A DNA stretch of 64,000 nt from Roseomonas sp. OT10 (GCF_020991085.1 NZ_CP087719.1:558001-622000), one strand, 5' to 3'; shown: positions 17,049 through 26,603, numbered from the stretch's first letter. Numbers and translations: made by a program. The notes: a model not told the origin generated them from the letters alone.

Positions 17049-17642
17049 GTGGCGAAAGGTCTGGTCGTGATTTCGGGCTGCTCAGGCGGCGGGAAGTCGA
17101 CCCTGATGACCGAGCTGAGCGTGCGCGGCCATACGGTCGTCGAGGAGCCCGGCCGTCGCATCATCGGCGAGGAGCTGGCCTCCGGCGGCAGCGCGCTGCC
17201 TTGGGTCGATCTGGCGACGTTCCTGCGCCGTGCCATCGAGATGGCGCTGGATGACCGGAGGACCGCCCCGGATCAGGAAGGTTGGGTGTTCTTCGATCGT
17301 GGTCTGGTGGACGCGGCGTCCGCGCTGGAGGCGCTGACCGGCGATCCGGCCCTGCGCTCTCTCTGCCTGACGCATCGTTACCATCGCCGCATGTTCATGG
17401 CCCCGCCCTGGCCGGAGATCTATGTGACGGACGCGGATCGCCAGCATGGCTTCGACGCGGCGGTGGCGGAGTATGATCGCCTGATGCGGGCATTCCCGGC
17501 CCTGGGCTACGAGGTGATCCCGCTGCCGAAGACGACGACGGCGCAGCGCGCCGACTTCGTGCTGGCGTCTCTCGATGCGCCTGTCGGGACGGGTCAGGAG
17601 ACGCTGACACCGGCGCTTGTTCAAACCGCAGGGAATGACTGA
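17049..17642 (+). CDS. Small P-loop ATPase/kinase-like protein
   Basis: A 197-residue protein with Walker A ISGCSGGGKSTLM at residues 9-21 and an HTVVEEPGRRIIGEE segment that resembles the NMN/nucleoside-kinase-like AAA family (COG3911, Ttd14/NadR-type P-loop). WVFFDRGLVDAASAL provides a D-R pair. The later IYVTDADRQHGFDAAVAEYDRL region resembles the lid and base-binding part of nucleoside or shikimate-type kinases. It starts with GTG after AAAGGATGAGG. Substrate unknown. The stop TGA begins repeat copy C. Confidence 0.75.
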   Translation: MAKGLVVISGCSGGGKSTLMTELSVRGHTVVEEPGRRIIGEELASGGSALPWVDLATFLRRAIEMALDDRRTAPDQEGWVFFDRGLVDAASALEALTGDPALRSLCLTHRYHRRMFMAPPWPEIYVTDADRQHGFDAAVAEYDRLMRAFPALGYEVIPLPKTTTAQRADFVLASLDAPVGTGQETLTPALVQTAGND

Positions 17643-18059
17643 TGCCGACGGCAGGATGACCTGACCTGTCGCGCTGCGGTGTTCCATCGTCGGACCGGGA
17701 GGGGACGCTGTCCCCTCCACGGACCCTCCCCTGCCGGGGCCACAAGCGGGCCCCGGTCCCCGCTGGGAGTCTGGCTCTCCGTGGTGAGCGTCAGTCTCCG
17801 GGCTGATCCCGGGGAAAGCGCGGACAGGCGGGACTCCGAAAAAGCTCAGAAGGCGTCAGCGAGTGCGGCGGCCGGTCCCGCCGAGGAGCATGGCTCCTCG
17901 GCGCCGTGACCCCGTTACAGACAGCCTCGCGGCAGCGCCCATCGGGTCCAGGGCCCGCAGGGTCCTGGCCGAGTGGGGGTATCGGGGGCGAGGCGGCGCC
18001 TTGCCCCCGGGCTACGGGTACCACCCCCGTACGGATCAGGGCTCCCGCCGTCCGTATGA
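17640..18059 (+). repeat. Dispersed multi-hairpin element, copy C
   Basis: Copy C begins TGATGCCGACGGCAGGATGACC at the stop codon of the P-loop ATPase gene. It keeps the palindrome (17697-17719, one pair shorter), the GCGTCAG block, the CGCCGAGGAGC-ATG-GCTCCTCGGCG stem and the GGGGGCGAGGC...CCTTGCCCCC stem. Its right end, ACGGATCAGGGCTCCCGCCGTCCGTATGA, is close to the outer end of copy E and is an inverted version of the left ends of copies B and D. The remaining 156 bp to the next gene hold nothing I recognise. Confidence 0.85.
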
Positions 18060-18215
18060 CCCGGCGACCGGATGGAACGTTTGCGGCAGCGGCGGCCTGG
18101 GATGACGGGCTTCGTACCCTTGGCGTGCAGGTCGTGCCAGAGCGCATCGGCATCGCAGCCCTGCTCGCTTCCGACACCGGGCAGCCGCCGGGCGTGTCGG
18201 CGGCTTCCGGCGACG

Positions 18216-19010
18216 CTACAGCGCCGCCATCCGGCGCAGCCCGACCAGCCGGTCGCAGAGCAGCAGCATCAGCACGGTCAGCCCGATCAGCAGGACGGAG
18301 ACCGCGGCCAGCGTCGGGTCCGGCGATGTTTCCAGCTGGTTCAGCAACTGGATGGGCAGGGTCTTGGTGCGGACATCCACCAGGAACATGGAAACCGGGT
18401 AGTTGTCGAAGGACGCGAAGAAGGCGAAGAGCGCGCCGCTGAGGAAGCCGGGCAGGATGGCCGGCACCAGCACGCGCCACAGCGCGAGCGGGTAGGAGCA
18501 GCCCAGGGTACGGGCCGCGTCGACCAGCGCGAAGTCGAACAGCGACAGGCTGGCCAGCACCGTGCGCATCACGAAGGGCATGGTGATCACCACATGGGCG
18601 ACCAGCAGCGACCACCAGGCGTCGCGCAGCCCGACCTCGCGCGCCGCCTGCAGCAGGGCGATGCCCAGCACCAGGCCCGGCAGCATCAGCGGCGAGACCA
18701 TGAAGGTGGCGATCGCATTCCCCCAGGGCACCTGCCCGCGCACCAGCGCGACGGCGCAGAGCGTGCCCAGCACCAGCGAGATGGCGGTGGAGAGGGCGGC
18801 GATGCTGGCGGAGAGCCAGAGGGCGGAGAGCAGCGCGTCGATCTGCCAGACCCGTTCGTACCAGCGCAGCGAGAAGCCGACCGGCGGGAAGCGGAACACC
18901 GCCGTCTCGTTGAAGGAGACGGGGATGACGACGAGGATGGGCAGCAGCAGGAAGAGCAGCACCACCACGAGCATCGTCCAGCAGAAGGCCGGGCCCAGCC
19001 GTTCCGTCAT
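18216..19010 (-). CDS. ABC transporter permease (PotC-like)
   Basis: A 264-residue inner-membrane permease with about six hydrophobic helices and the binding-protein-dependent transport motif (VDAARTLGCSYPLALWRVLVPAILPGFLSG, the EAA loop that contacts the ATPase). It is the last gene of a four-gene operon, 10 bp after the first permease. The order (binding protein, ATPase, two permeases) is that of spermidine/putrescine-type importers. Substrate is not proven. Confidence 0.88.
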   Translation of the reverse strand: MTERLGPAFCWTMLVVVLLFLLLPILVVIPVSFNETAVFRFPPVGFSLRWYERVWQIDALLSALWLSASIAALSTAISLVLGTLCAVALVRGQVPWGNAIATFMVSPLMLPGLVLGIALLQAAREVGLRDAWWSLLVAHVVITMPFVMRTVLASLSLFDFALVDAARTLGCSYPLALWRVLVPAILPGFLSGALFAFFASFDNYPVSMFLVDVRTKTLPIQLLNQLETSPDPTLAAVSVLLIGLTVLMLLLCDRLVGLRRMAAL

Positions 19011-19020
19011 GCGCGCCTCC

Positions 19021-19896
19021 TCACCGCCGCGCCAGCCGGCGCTGCAGCAGCGCCGCGCCGACCACCACCACCACCGCGACCGCCAGCAGGATGGCGGCCA
19101 TCGAGGCGCCGAGCTGCCAGTCGCGCAGGTTCAGGAAGGCCTTCGCCATCACCATCGACATGGTCATGTAGCGCTCACCGATGAGGAGCTGCGGCGTGAC
19201 ATAGGCCGCGACGGCCAGGGAGAAGACCAGCGTCGCCCCCGCCACCAGCCCGGGCAGGCTGAGCGGCAGGATGACGTGCAGGAAGCGGAAGAGCGGCCCG
19301 GCGCCCAGCGTCGCCGCCGCCTCCGGCAGGCGGGCGTCCATCATGCGCACGCCGGAATAGATCGGCAGCACCATGAAGGGCAGGAAGACGTTGATCATGC
19401 CGATGTAGAGCGTCTCCTCGGTGAAGAGCAGGCGCAGCGGCCGGTCGATCCAGCCGGCCGACAGCAGGAACCAGTTCACGATCCCGTCCCGGCGCAGCAT
19501 GATCGCCCAGCCGAAGGACTTCACGATCACGCTGACCGTCATCGGCAGGAAGACCAGCGAGAACAGCACCACCTGCCAATAGCCTTTGGCCCGGGCCAGG
19601 GCGAAGGCCGCCGGGTAGCCCAGGAGGGCGGCACCCAGCATGGTGGTCAGCCCCAGCCAGAGCGAGCGGCCGATCACGTTGAGGTAGTAGGGATCGCCCA
19701 GCAGCTTCGCGTAGCCGGCCAGGCTGAACCCCTCCGCCCCGCGCAGCGAGGTGACCAGCAGCAGGAGCATCGGCAGGGCGAAGACGGCGGCCATGAAGGC
19801 CAGCGCCGGCAGGGCCAGCAGGGCCAGCGGATCGAGCGACGGGCGCGCCGCGGCGACGGGCGCCGCGGCCGGGAGGGAGGCGGCGGTCGCGCTCAT
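19021..19896 (-). CDS. ABC transporter permease (PotB-like)
   Basis: A 291-residue permease. A low-complexity alanine-rich cytoplasmic start is followed by six or so hydrophobic segments and the EAA-type loop DARLPEAAATLGAGPLFRFLHVILPLSLPG. Its ATG overlaps the ATPase stop by four bases (ATGA at 19893-19896), so the two are translationally coupled. It pairs with the downstream permease to form the channel. Confidence 0.9.
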   Translation of the reverse strand: MSATAASLPAAAPVAAARPSLDPLALLALPALAFMAAVFALPMLLLLVTSLRGAEGFSLAGYAKLLGDPYYLNVIGRSLWLGLTTMLGAALLGYPAAFALARAKGYWQVVLFSLVFLPMTVSVIVKSFGWAIMLRRDGIVNWFLLSAGWIDRPLRLLFTEETLYIGMINVFLPFMVLPIYSGVRMMDARLPEAAATLGAGPLFRFLHVILPLSLPGLVAGATLVFSLAVAAYVTPQLLIGERYMTMSMVMAKAFLNLRDWQLGASMAAILLAVAVVVVVGAALLQRRLARR

Positions 19897-21005
19897 GCCG
19901 CGGGGAAGACCATGACCTCGTCCGGCGGAAGGACCAGCCGGACGGCGCTGCCGGGGGCGATCCCCTCGGGCAGGCGGGTCAGCTCCACCATGCCGCGATC
20001 CGGCCCTTCCGCCGGCAGGTCCAGATGCAGCTGCACGCGGGAGCCGAGGAAGCTGACATCCGCGACCCGGACGGCCAGGCCCTCTTCTGCCGCCCCGGCC
20101 AGGGCGATCGCCTCGGGGCGGATCGCGGCCACCACGGGCGAGCCGGGCAGGAAGCTGCCGCGCCCGCGCAGCCGGCCCAGCGCCGTCTCCACCAGCACCT
20201 CGCCGCCCGCGCTCTCCAGCACCCGGCCGGTCAGGCGGGTGGAGCGTCCGACGAAGTCCAGGACGTAGAGCGTCGCCGGCCTGCCGTAGAGCGTGGCGGG
20301 ATCGGCGAGCTGCTCGATCCGCCCGGCGTTCATCACGGCGATCCGGTCGCTGACGACCAGCGCCTCCTCCTGGTCGTGGGTGACGAAGATGGCGGTGATG
20401 CCGACCTCGCGCAGCAGCCCCTTCAGCTCCACCTGCATCGTGTCGCGCAGCTTGCGGTCGAGCGCGGAGAAGGGCTCGTCCAGCAGCAGCAGGGAGGGGC
20501 GCACCACCAGGGCGCGGGCCACCGCCACGCGCTGCTGCTGGCCGCCGGACAGCGCCGTGACGGGCTTGTCGGCATGCTCGCCCATGCGGACCAGCGCCAG
20601 CGCCTCCGCCACCCGGGCGGCGCGACCGGATCGTGGCGCGCCCTGGGCGCGCAGGCCGAAGGCCAGGTTCTCGGCCACCGTCAGGTGCGGGAACAGGGCG
20701 TAGTTCTGGAACACCACGCCGATGTTGCGCCGGTGCGCCGGCAGCCGGGTGATGTCCGCGCCCCCCACGGCGATGCTGCCGCGATCGGGACGCATCAGCC
20801 CCGCGACCAGCCGCAGCAGCGTCGTCTTGCCGCAGCCGGAGGGGCCGAGGAGGGAGACGAACTCGCCCCGCGCCACGGAGAGGGAGAGGTCGTCCAGCAC
20901 CGTGGCGGCGCCGAAGCGCTTGCTCACCCCCGTGACGCGCAGATGCTCCGCCGTCTCCAGCGTCGCGGCGGGCATCCCCGCCGCCGGGCGCGGGCCGATC
21001 AGCAT
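19893..21005 (-). CDS. ABC transporter ATP-binding protein (PotA-like)
   Basis: A 370-residue ATPase for the import system. It has Walker A GPSGCGKTTLLR, a Q-loop VVFQNYALFPHLTV, the signature LSGGQQQRVAVARAL, Walker B LLLLDEPFSALD and the switch His in FVTHDQEEAL. The C-terminal 120 residues form the TOBE/OB regulatory domain of the PotA/CysA type (VVAAIRPEAIAL). The ATG at 21005 shares its A with the stop of the binding-protein gene (TGATG); an ATG ten codons later is also possible. Confidence 0.92.
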   Translation of the reverse strand: MLIGPRPAAGMPAATLETAEHLRVTGVSKRFGAATVLDDLSLSVARGEFVSLLGPSGCGKTTLLRLVAGLMRPDRGSIAVGGADITRLPAHRRNIGVVFQNYALFPHLTVAENLAFGLRAQGAPRSGRAARVAEALALVRMGEHADKPVTALSGGQQQRVAVARALVVRPSLLLLDEPFSALDRKLRDTMQVELKGLLREVGITAIFVTHDQEEALVVSDRIAVMNAGRIEQLADPATLYGRPATLYVLDFVGRSTRLTGRVLESAGGEVLVETALGRLRGRGSFLPGSPVVAAIRPEAIALAGAAEEGLAVRVADVSFLGSRVQLHLDLPAEGPDRGMVELTRLPEGIAPGSAVRLVLPPDEVMVFPAA

Positions 21006-22036
21006 CAGCCGCCCGAGATCTCGCGCTCGAAGCGCTCGATCCAGCGGTTGCGGTTGTCGGCGAAGTACTCCCAGTCCAGCACCGTCAGCTCGGGGAAGCT
21101 CAGTCCGGCCGGCAGGACGGCCTTGGTGTTGGTGGGGCTGGAGAAGAAGGTCTTGGCGACCATCGCCTGGGTCTCGGGGCTCAGCAGCTCGTCGATGAAC
21201 TTCATCCCCAGTTCCGGGTTCGGCCCGTTGGCGACCAGCGCGACGCCGGCCGGCATGGCGACCGTCCCCTCCTTCGGCCGCGCCAGGTCGCAGGGCGCGC
21301 CCTGGGACTTGCGGAACAGGACGGAGCGGCTGTCGGGGCTGAGGAAGAGGTCGATCTCGCCCGTCTCCAGCAGCTGCTGCGCCTGGGGCGTGTTGCTGGT
21401 GACCTGGAGGATGTTGGGCTTCATCTGCTTCAGCTTCTCGATGCCCGCATCCGCCTCCTTCAGGCAGTCGGCCAGCGGCTTGCCGGTGGCGAGGTGGGCG
21501 GCGGCGATCAGCGGCACCACCGCCTGGGTGATGCGCATCGAGATCAGGATGACCTTGTCGCGGTACTTCGGGTCCCAGGCCTCGGCATAGGAGGCGGGGG
21601 AGGGCTTCACGCTGTCCGTGTTGTAGGCAATGGAGGCGGCGGGCAGGCACCAGTTCGCCCACATCGCGTCGCGCGGCTTCGCATCGGCGCGGAGGTCGGC
21701 GAGGTTGGGGATGGCCGTGCCCTTCAGCGGGGTGATGACCTTCTCCCGCTCGGCGAGGATCAGGACGGGGTCGTCCATCATCGTCACCGTCATGGTCGGG
21801 CGGGCCTTGTTGGCGCGGATCTTCTCCAGGTTGACGAGGGAGTTGGAGCCCTCGAACAGGATCTTGAAGCCGTGCTTGCGCTCGATCAGCGGGAACAGCA
21901 CGTCGGTCAGCCCGGGGGAGGCGGGGCCGCCCACGAAGATCTCCTTCGTCTGCGCGCGAAGCACCGCCGGGGCGGCGAGAAGGCCCGCCAGGCCGGCGGA
22001 GCCGGCCAGGAGGTGGCGGCGCGTGGGACGGTGCAT
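21005..22036 (-). CDS. ABC transporter substrate-binding protein (PotD/extracellular type 1 family)
   Basis: A 343-residue periplasmic receptor. TRRHLLAGSAGLAGLLAAPAVLRAQ is a Tat-like signal ending at a good cleavage site. The mature protein looks like family-1 solute-binding proteins related to the spermidine/putrescine and iron receptors: IFVGGPASPGLTDVLFPL, WANWCLPAASIAYNTDSV, YAEAWDPKYRDKVIL and SPDSRSVLFRKSQG. It is the first gene of the transporter operon and is divergent from ahcY, 199 bp away. Ligand unknown; a polyamine or a similar small molecule is a guess from the gene order. Confidence 0.88.
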   Translation of the reverse strand: MHRPTRRHLLAGSAGLAGLLAAPAVLRAQTKEIFVGGPASPGLTDVLFPLIERKHGFKILFEGSNSLVNLEKIRANKARPTMTVTMMDDPVLILAEREKVITPLKGTAIPNLADLRADAKPRDAMWANWCLPAASIAYNTDSVKPSPASYAEAWDPKYRDKVILISMRITQAVVPLIAAAHLATGKPLADCLKEADAGIEKLKQMKPNILQVTSNTPQAQQLLETGEIDLFLSPDSRSVLFRKSQGAPCDLARPKEGTVAMPAGVALVANGPNPELGMKFIDELLSPETQAMVAKTFFSSPTNTKAVLPAGLSFPELTVLDWEYFADNRNRWIERFEREISGG

Positions 22037-22150
22037 GGGGGAGACTCCCGGTCATCGCATGGACGAAGGATGACGGATTTGTATGCAATGGGCATGCCAT
22101 GCGGCCGGCCGACCGGCCGGGCGCGAAAGGCTTCCCCTGCGCCGCCAAAT

Positions 22151-22172
22151 CACATAAGGATATGTTGATGTG
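22151..22172 (+). promoter_or_regulatory. AT-rich dyad upstream of ahcY
   Basis: CACATAAGGATATGTTGATGTG is an imperfect dyad (CACAT...ATGTG outside, CATA/TATG inside). It lies 63 bp before the ahcY start in an otherwise very GC-rich leader. Its position and symmetry suggest an operator or a promoter element. SahR/SamR-type ArsR-family regulators of the methionine cycle are known in proteobacteria, but matching this site to them is only a hypothesis. Confidence 0.4.
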
Positions 22173-22235
22173 CGTTCGCCGCCGGCCCCGGCCGGCCCGC
22201 CGCTGCGCCCCAACGATTCCGGAACGACCGACGCC

Positions 22236-23666
22236 ATGCCCGACACCCACCAGCCCGCCACGGACCACGTCGTCCGCGACCTCTCCCTCGCCGGCTGGGG
22301 CCGCAAGGAGCTGTCGATGGCCGAGGACGAGATGCCCGGCCTGATGGCGATCCGCCGAGAATACGGCAAGGACCAGCCGCTGAAGGGCGCCCGCATCTCC
22401 GGCTGCCTGCACATGACCATCCAGACGGGCGTGCTGATCGAGACGCTGAAGGCGCTGGGCGCCGATGTCCGCTGGTCGTCCTGCAACATCTTCTCCACCC
22501 AGGACCACGCCGCGGCCGCCATCGCCGCCACGGGCACGCCGGTCTTCGCGGTGAAGGGCGAGAGCCTGAAGGAGTACTGGGACTACGTCCGCCGCACGCT
22601 GGACTGGCCCGTGACCGCCGAGAACCCGGACGGCGTGCCGAACCTGCTGCTGGATGACGGCGGCGACATGACCCTCCTCGTGCATTACGGGCTGCGCGCC
22701 GAGCAGGGCGACACCGCCTTCCTCGACAAGCCCACGAACGAGGAGGAGGAGGTCTTCTACGCCCTGGTCAAGGAGCTGGTCGCCACCCGCAAGGGCTGGT
22801 TCGCCAAGCTGGCCGCCAGCATCAGGGGCGTGTCGGAGGAGACGACGACGGGCGTGCACCGCCTCTACGTGATGGCGAAGGAGGGGCGGCTGCTCTTCCC
22901 CGCGATCAACGTCAACGACAGCGTCACCAAGTCGAAGTTCGACAACCTCTACGGCTGCCGCGAATCCCTGGTCGACGGCATCCGCCGCGGCACGGACGTG
23001 ATGATGTCCGGCAAGGTCGCCTGCGTCGCGGGCTATGGCGACGTGGGCAAGGGCTCCGCCGCCAGCCTGAAGAACGCCGGCTGCCGCGTGATCGTCACCG
23101 AGATCGACCCGATCTGCGCGCTGCAGGCGGCGATGGAGGGCTACGAGGTCGTGACGATGGAGGACGCCGCCCCGCGCGCCGACATCTTCGTCACCGCCAC
23201 GGGCAATGTGGACGTCATCACCATCGACCACATGCGGGCGATGAAGCACCGCGCGATCGTGTGCAACATCGGCCACTTCGACAGCGAGATCCAGGTCGCG
23301 GCGCTGAAGAACTACAGGTGGGAGAACGTGAAGCCGCAGGTGGACGAGATCGAGTTCCCCGACGGCAAGCGCCTGATCCTGCTCTCCGAGGGCCGGCTGG
23401 TGAACCTGGGCAACGCCACGGGCCACCCCTCCTTCGTGATGAGCGCCTCCTTCAGCAACCAGACCCTGGCGCAGATCGAGCTGTGGACCAACGGTTCGGC
23501 CTACGGCAAGCAGGTCTACACCCTGCCCAAGAAGCTGGACGAGAAGGTCGCGGCCCTGCACCTGGAGAAGGTGGGCGCGAAGCTGACGGTGCTGTCCAAG
23601 CAGCAGGCCGACTACATCGGCGTGCCCGAGGCCGGTCCCTTCAAGACCGAGCAGTACCGCTACTGA
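22236..23666 (+). CDS. ahcY: S-adenosylhomocysteine hydrolase
   Basis: A 476-residue NAD-dependent enzyme that splits S-adenosylhomocysteine into adenosine and homocysteine in the methyl cycle. Signatures: [66 protein letters not shown] (NAD-binding Rossmann), NIGHFDSEI and the C-terminal lysine/tyrosine segment [10 protein letters not shown]. It contains the insertion around residues 125-165 ([14 protein letters not shown]) typical of the long bacterial form. ATG 22236 fits the family N-terminus. It is followed 17 bp later by a DUF4149 gene. Confidence 0.97.
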   Translation: MPDTHQPATDHVVRDLSLAGWGRKELSMAEDEMPGLMAIRREYGKDQPLKGARISGCLHMTIQTGVLIETLKALGADVRWSSCNIFSTQDHAAAAIAATGTPVFAVKGESLKEYWDYVRRTLDWPVTAENPDGVPNLLLDDGGDMTLLVHYGLRAEQGDTAFLDKPTNEEEEVFYALVKELVATRKGWFAKLAASIRGVSEETTTGVHRLYVMAKEGRLLFPAINVNDSVTKSKFDNLYGCRESLVDGIRRGTDVMMSGKVACVAGYGDVGKGSAASLKNAGCRVIVTEIDPICALQAAMEGYEVVTMEDAAPRADIFVTATGNVDVITIDHMRAMKHRAIVCNIGHFDSEIQVAALKNYRWENVKPQVDEIEFPDGKRLILLSEGRLVNLGNATGHPSFVMSASFSNQTLAQIELWTNGSAYGKQVYTLPKKLDEKVAALHLEKVGAKLTVLSKQQADYIGVPEAGPFKTEQYRY

Positions 23667-23683
23667 CCTGACGGTGTGCTGAG

Positions 23684-24106
23684 ATGACGGGGGCCGCGAC
23701 GCTGCTGGCGCTGTTCGCCACCGCCCTGATGCTGGGCGGCATGGCCTACTTCGCCGCCGGCGTCGCGCCGCTGGTCTTCACCCGCCTGCCGGCCACCCAT
23801 TCGGGGCCCTTCATCCGGCAGGTCTTCCCCGTCTACTACCTCTGGGTGCTGGGCACCGCGGCCCTGGCCGGTGTGGCGCTGCTGTTCGTGCGGCCCTTCG
23901 ACGCGCTGGCGATGTTCCTCGTCGCCGGCGTGGCGGGCTGGCTGCGGCAATGGCTGATGCCGGCGATCAACGCCGCCTCCGACGCGGCGCAGGCGGGCGA
24001 TGCCGTGGCCCGGCGGCGCTTCGCCCGCGGGCACCGCCTCTCGGTGCTGGTCAACCTGGCGCAGATGCTGGTGGGTGCCGTGATCCTGACCCGCTTCGCG
24101 ACCTGA
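23684..24106 (+). CDS. DUF4149 integral membrane protein
   Basis: A 140-residue protein with four hydrophobic helices (TLLALFATALMLGGMAYFAAG, YYLWVLGTAALAGVALLFV, LAMFLVAGVAGWL, LVNLAQMLVGAVIL). The VAPLVFTRLP and WLRQWLMPAINAASDAA motifs match DUF4149. No biochemical role is known. It starts 17 bp after ahcY and probably shares its transcript. Confidence 0.75.
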   Translation: MTGAATLLALFATALMLGGMAYFAAGVAPLVFTRLPATHSGPFIRQVFPVYYLWVLGTAALAGVALLFVRPFDALAMFLVAGVAGWLRQWLMPAINAASDAAQAGDAVARRRFARGHRLSVLVNLAQMLVGAVILTRFAT

Positions 24107-24144
24107 CGGCCGGACGGGCCCGAGACGCGCCCGGCTGGCCGCGA

Positions 24145-24906
24145 TCAGATCAGCCCTTCCTGCCGGAAGCTCAGGTGGCGGCCGTTGCCGACGATGACAT
24201 GGTCGTGCAGGTCGATCGACAGGCTCTCGGCCGCCTCGCGCACCTGCTCCGTCATCGCCAGATCCTCGCGCGAGGGCGTGGGATCGCCGCTGGGGTGGTT
24301 GTGCACCAGGATCAGCGCGGCGGCGCGCAGCTCCAGGGCGCGCTTCACCACCTCCCGCGGATAGACGGGCGTGTGGTTCACCGTTCCGCGCGCCTGCGCC
24401 TCATCCGCCAGCAGCCGGTGCTCCCCGTCGAGGAACAGCACGCGGAACTGCTCCACCCGCTCCCGTGCCAGGGCGGCGGTCAGATAGGCGATCAGCGCGT
24501 CCCAGCGGTCCAGCACCGGCCGGTGCATCACCTGCGCCCGGGCCAGGCGCAGCGCCGCCGCGTGCACCAGCTTGATCGCGGAGATGCCATGGGTGCCCAG
24601 CCCCGGCACCGCGCGCAGCTCGCGTTGCGGCGCGGCCAGCAGGGCGGCGAAGCTTCCGAAGCGGCGCAGGACGGCCTGGGCCAGGGGGCGGCTGTCCACG
24701 GGCAGCACGAAGCCCAGCAGCAGCGTGGCCAGATCCTCGTCGGACAGCGCATCCGCCCCCTGGGTCGCCAGCGCCTCGCGCAGGAGGCGGGGGGCGCAGC
24801 CCGGCGGCGGCGGGGGAGGGGAAGCCGGGCTGAGCAGCGGATCCGGCCGCGCGAAGCCATCGGGGAAGCCGGTGGCATCCGCGAAGCCGGGCGACGGCCG
24901 GTTCAT
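24145..24906 (-). CDS. radC: RadC-family JAB/MPN protein
   Basis: A 253-residue protein with an N-terminal helix-hairpin-helix domain (VPGLGTHGISAIKLVHAAALRLA) and a C-terminal JAB/MPN metalloprotease-like domain. The metal site is complete: the Glu-bearing strand, then ILVHNHPSGDPTPSREDL (H-x-H-x7-S-x2-D pattern). RadC proteins are annotated in DNA repair, but the role is poorly defined. The start ATG overlaps the stop of a second RadC-like gene by four bases (24903-24906), so the two are co-translated. This second gene of the pair is the one that keeps the metal site. Confidence 0.92.
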   Translation of the reverse strand: MNRPSPGFADATGFPDGFARPDPLLSPASPPPPPPGCAPRLLREALATQGADALSDEDLATLLLGFVLPVDSRPLAQAVLRRFGSFAALLAAPQRELRAVPGLGTHGISAIKLVHAAALRLARAQVMHRPVLDRWDALIAYLTAALARERVEQFRVLFLDGEHRLLADEAQARGTVNHTPVYPREVVKRALELRAAALILVHNHPSGDPTPSREDLAMTEQVREAAESLSIDLHDHVIVGNGRHLSFRQEGLI

Positions 24907-25655
24907 GCGGCCAGCAGCCCGGCACGGCGCAGGCTGACCGGCTCCGGTCCGCCGAGGATCAGGTGGTCGTGCAGCACGATGGACAGCACCGCGGCGGCAC
25001 GGCGCAGCCGGGTGGACAGCGCTGCCTCCGGCCGCCCGGGCCCCGTCCAGCCCGCCGGCTGCCGTTGCAGCAGGATCAGCGCGGTCGAGTGCAGCTCCAG
25101 CGCCCGGGTGATCACGTCGCGCGGCTGCGGCGCCTCCGTCGCGGCGGGCCAGGGCTCGTCCGCCAGCAGCCGGTTGCGGTTGTCCAGGAACAGGACCCGC
25201 AGCGGCGCCGCGCCGATGGGCGCGAAGGCGAGGTAGTCCATCAGCCGGTCCCAGCTGCTCAGCAGCGGTCGCTCGACCGACTCCGCACGCGTCAGCCGCG
25301 CCGTCGCTGCCTCCACCAGCTTCAGGGCGGCGACGCTGTCCGGCCCGAGGCCGGGCGCCTGGCGCAGCTCGGCCGGGGTGGCGCCGAGCACGGCGGCAAG
25401 GCTGCCGAAGCGGTTGATCGTCGCCTTGGCCAGCGGCTTGGTGTCGCGGCGCGGGATGCCCAGGAAGAGCAGCATCTCCAGCACCTCGTAATCCGGCAGG
25501 GCGTCCGGACCGCCGGCCAGCAGGCGGTCGCGCATGCGCGCGCGATGACCCTGGGGGCCGGTGGTGGCGAAGGGCCTCTCCAGACCAGGAGGCGCAGACC
25601 GGCCGGGTGGCAAAGGCAGGGAGAGCCCTTCGCCGGGCGTGACGTCTCGGGGCAT
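24903..25655 (-). CDS. RadC-like protein lacking the metal-site motif
   Basis: A 250-residue paralogue of the next gene with the same layout: RMRDRLLAGGPDALPDYEVLEMLLFLGIPRRDTKPLA, an HhH segment (APGLGPDSVAALKLVEAA) and a JAB-like C-terminal half (LRVLFLDNRNRLLADE, DVITRALELHSTALILLQ). Where the neighbour has HNHPSGDPTPS, this one has RQPAGWTGPGRPE: both histidines and the serine/aspartate are gone. It is therefore probably catalytically dead and may act as a partner subunit. ATG 25655 follows AGGA at seven bases. The name RadC for it is by overall similarity. Confidence 0.82.
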   Translation of the reverse strand: MPRDVTPGEGLSLPLPPGRSAPPGLERPFATTGPQGHRARMRDRLLAGGPDALPDYEVLEMLLFLGIPRRDTKPLAKATINRFGSLAAVLGATPAELRQAPGLGPDSVAALKLVEAATARLTRAESVERPLLSSWDRLMDYLAFAPIGAAPLRVLFLDNRNRLLADEPWPAATEAPQPRDVITRALELHSTALILLQRQPAGWTGPGRPEAALSTRLRRAAAVLSIVLHDHLILGGPEPVSLRRAGLLAA

Positions 25656-25820
25656 CGGCAATCCTGTGCGGTTCCGTCCTGGATCGCGCAGGGATTCATG
25701 GTTGCAGACGGCGAGGCGTCGCACAACCCACGAGGTGCCGTCCAGGAGGTGCCGCGTGCCGCCGCGTCCGGCACGGCGGAAGCCTTCCGCCCCGCGGTCC
25801 GAGATGCGAGGCTGGCGGCC

Positions 25821-26603
25821 ATGAACGGGAAAGCACGCCGGGAGGAAGGGCCACCGCCGGGAGAGGCTGCGCCGGAGCCGCCCCCCTTCCGCGCCACGGA
25901 CTTCACCGCCGCCGGCGAGCCGCCCCCCGCACGCGCGGTCCGGCCACGGGATGCCGCGACGCTGCTGCTCTGGCGCCAGGGGCCGGCGGGGCTCGAGGTG
26001 CTGATGGGCGTGCGCAGCAGCCGGCACCGCTTCATGCCCGGCCGGCTGGTCTTCCCCGGCGGACGGGTGGATGCCGCGGATTCCCGGGTGCCACTGGCCA
26101 GCCCGCTGCGCCCGGAGCCCCGGCGCGCGCTGGAACACCGGGCCACCCCGGCACGGGCGCGGGCCATCGCCACGGCGGCGGTGCGGGAACTGTGGGAGGA
26201 GACCGGCCTCCGTCTGGGCGATGCCGGGCCGGGCGGCGCCCTGCGGCCGGATCTGGCGGCGCTGGACTATCTCTGCCGTGCCGTGACGCCGCCGATGAGC
26301 CCGGTGCGCTTCAACGCCCGCTTCCTCACCGCCCCGGCCGACGCGGCGCAGGGCGGGCTGGCGGGCAGCGGCGAGTTGGAGGCGCTGGGCTGGTACCCCG
26401 TCAGCGGCACGCCGGAGCGGGACCTGGCCCCGATCACCGCCCAGGTGCTCGCCGAGTTCCGGGCGCTGATGGCCCTGCCGGAGGTGGCGCGGCCCGGTCG
26501 GCCGCTGATCTGGTTCCAGGGGCGCGACCGCCGGCGGCTCGAGGGGCCGGCGCGGGCACGGCCGTCCGCCGCCGCCATTTTGCCGGGCGGCGAATCGGGC
26601 TAA
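25821..26603 (+). CDS. NUDIX hydrolase
   Basis: A 260-residue hydrolase of the NUDT7/NUDT19-like class. [17 protein letters not shown] opens the Nudix box and [15 protein letters not shown] closes it. The two halves are separated by about 35 extra residues, as in CoA- or acyl-CoA-diphosphatase relatives. The first 45 residues are proline-rich and variable. Substrate is not determinable. It is divergent from the radC pair. Confidence 0.88.
   Translation: MNGKARREEGPPPGEAAPEPPPFRATDFTAAGEPPPARAVRPRDAATLLLWRQGPAGLEVLMGVRSSRHRFMPGRLVFPGGRVDAADSRVPLASPLRPEPRRALEHRATPARARAIATAAVRELWEETGLRLGDAGPGGALRPDLAALDYLCRAVTPPMSPVRFNARFLTAPADAAQGGLAGSGELEALGWYPVSGTPERDLAPITAQVLAEFRALMALPEVARPGRPLIWFQGRDRRRLEGPARARPSAAAILPGGESG

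Noticed and set aside
17049-17642. P-loop ATPase as a toxin or phage-defence component
   Set aside because: Only a nucleotide-binding kinase-like core is visible and no defence partner gene is adjacent.
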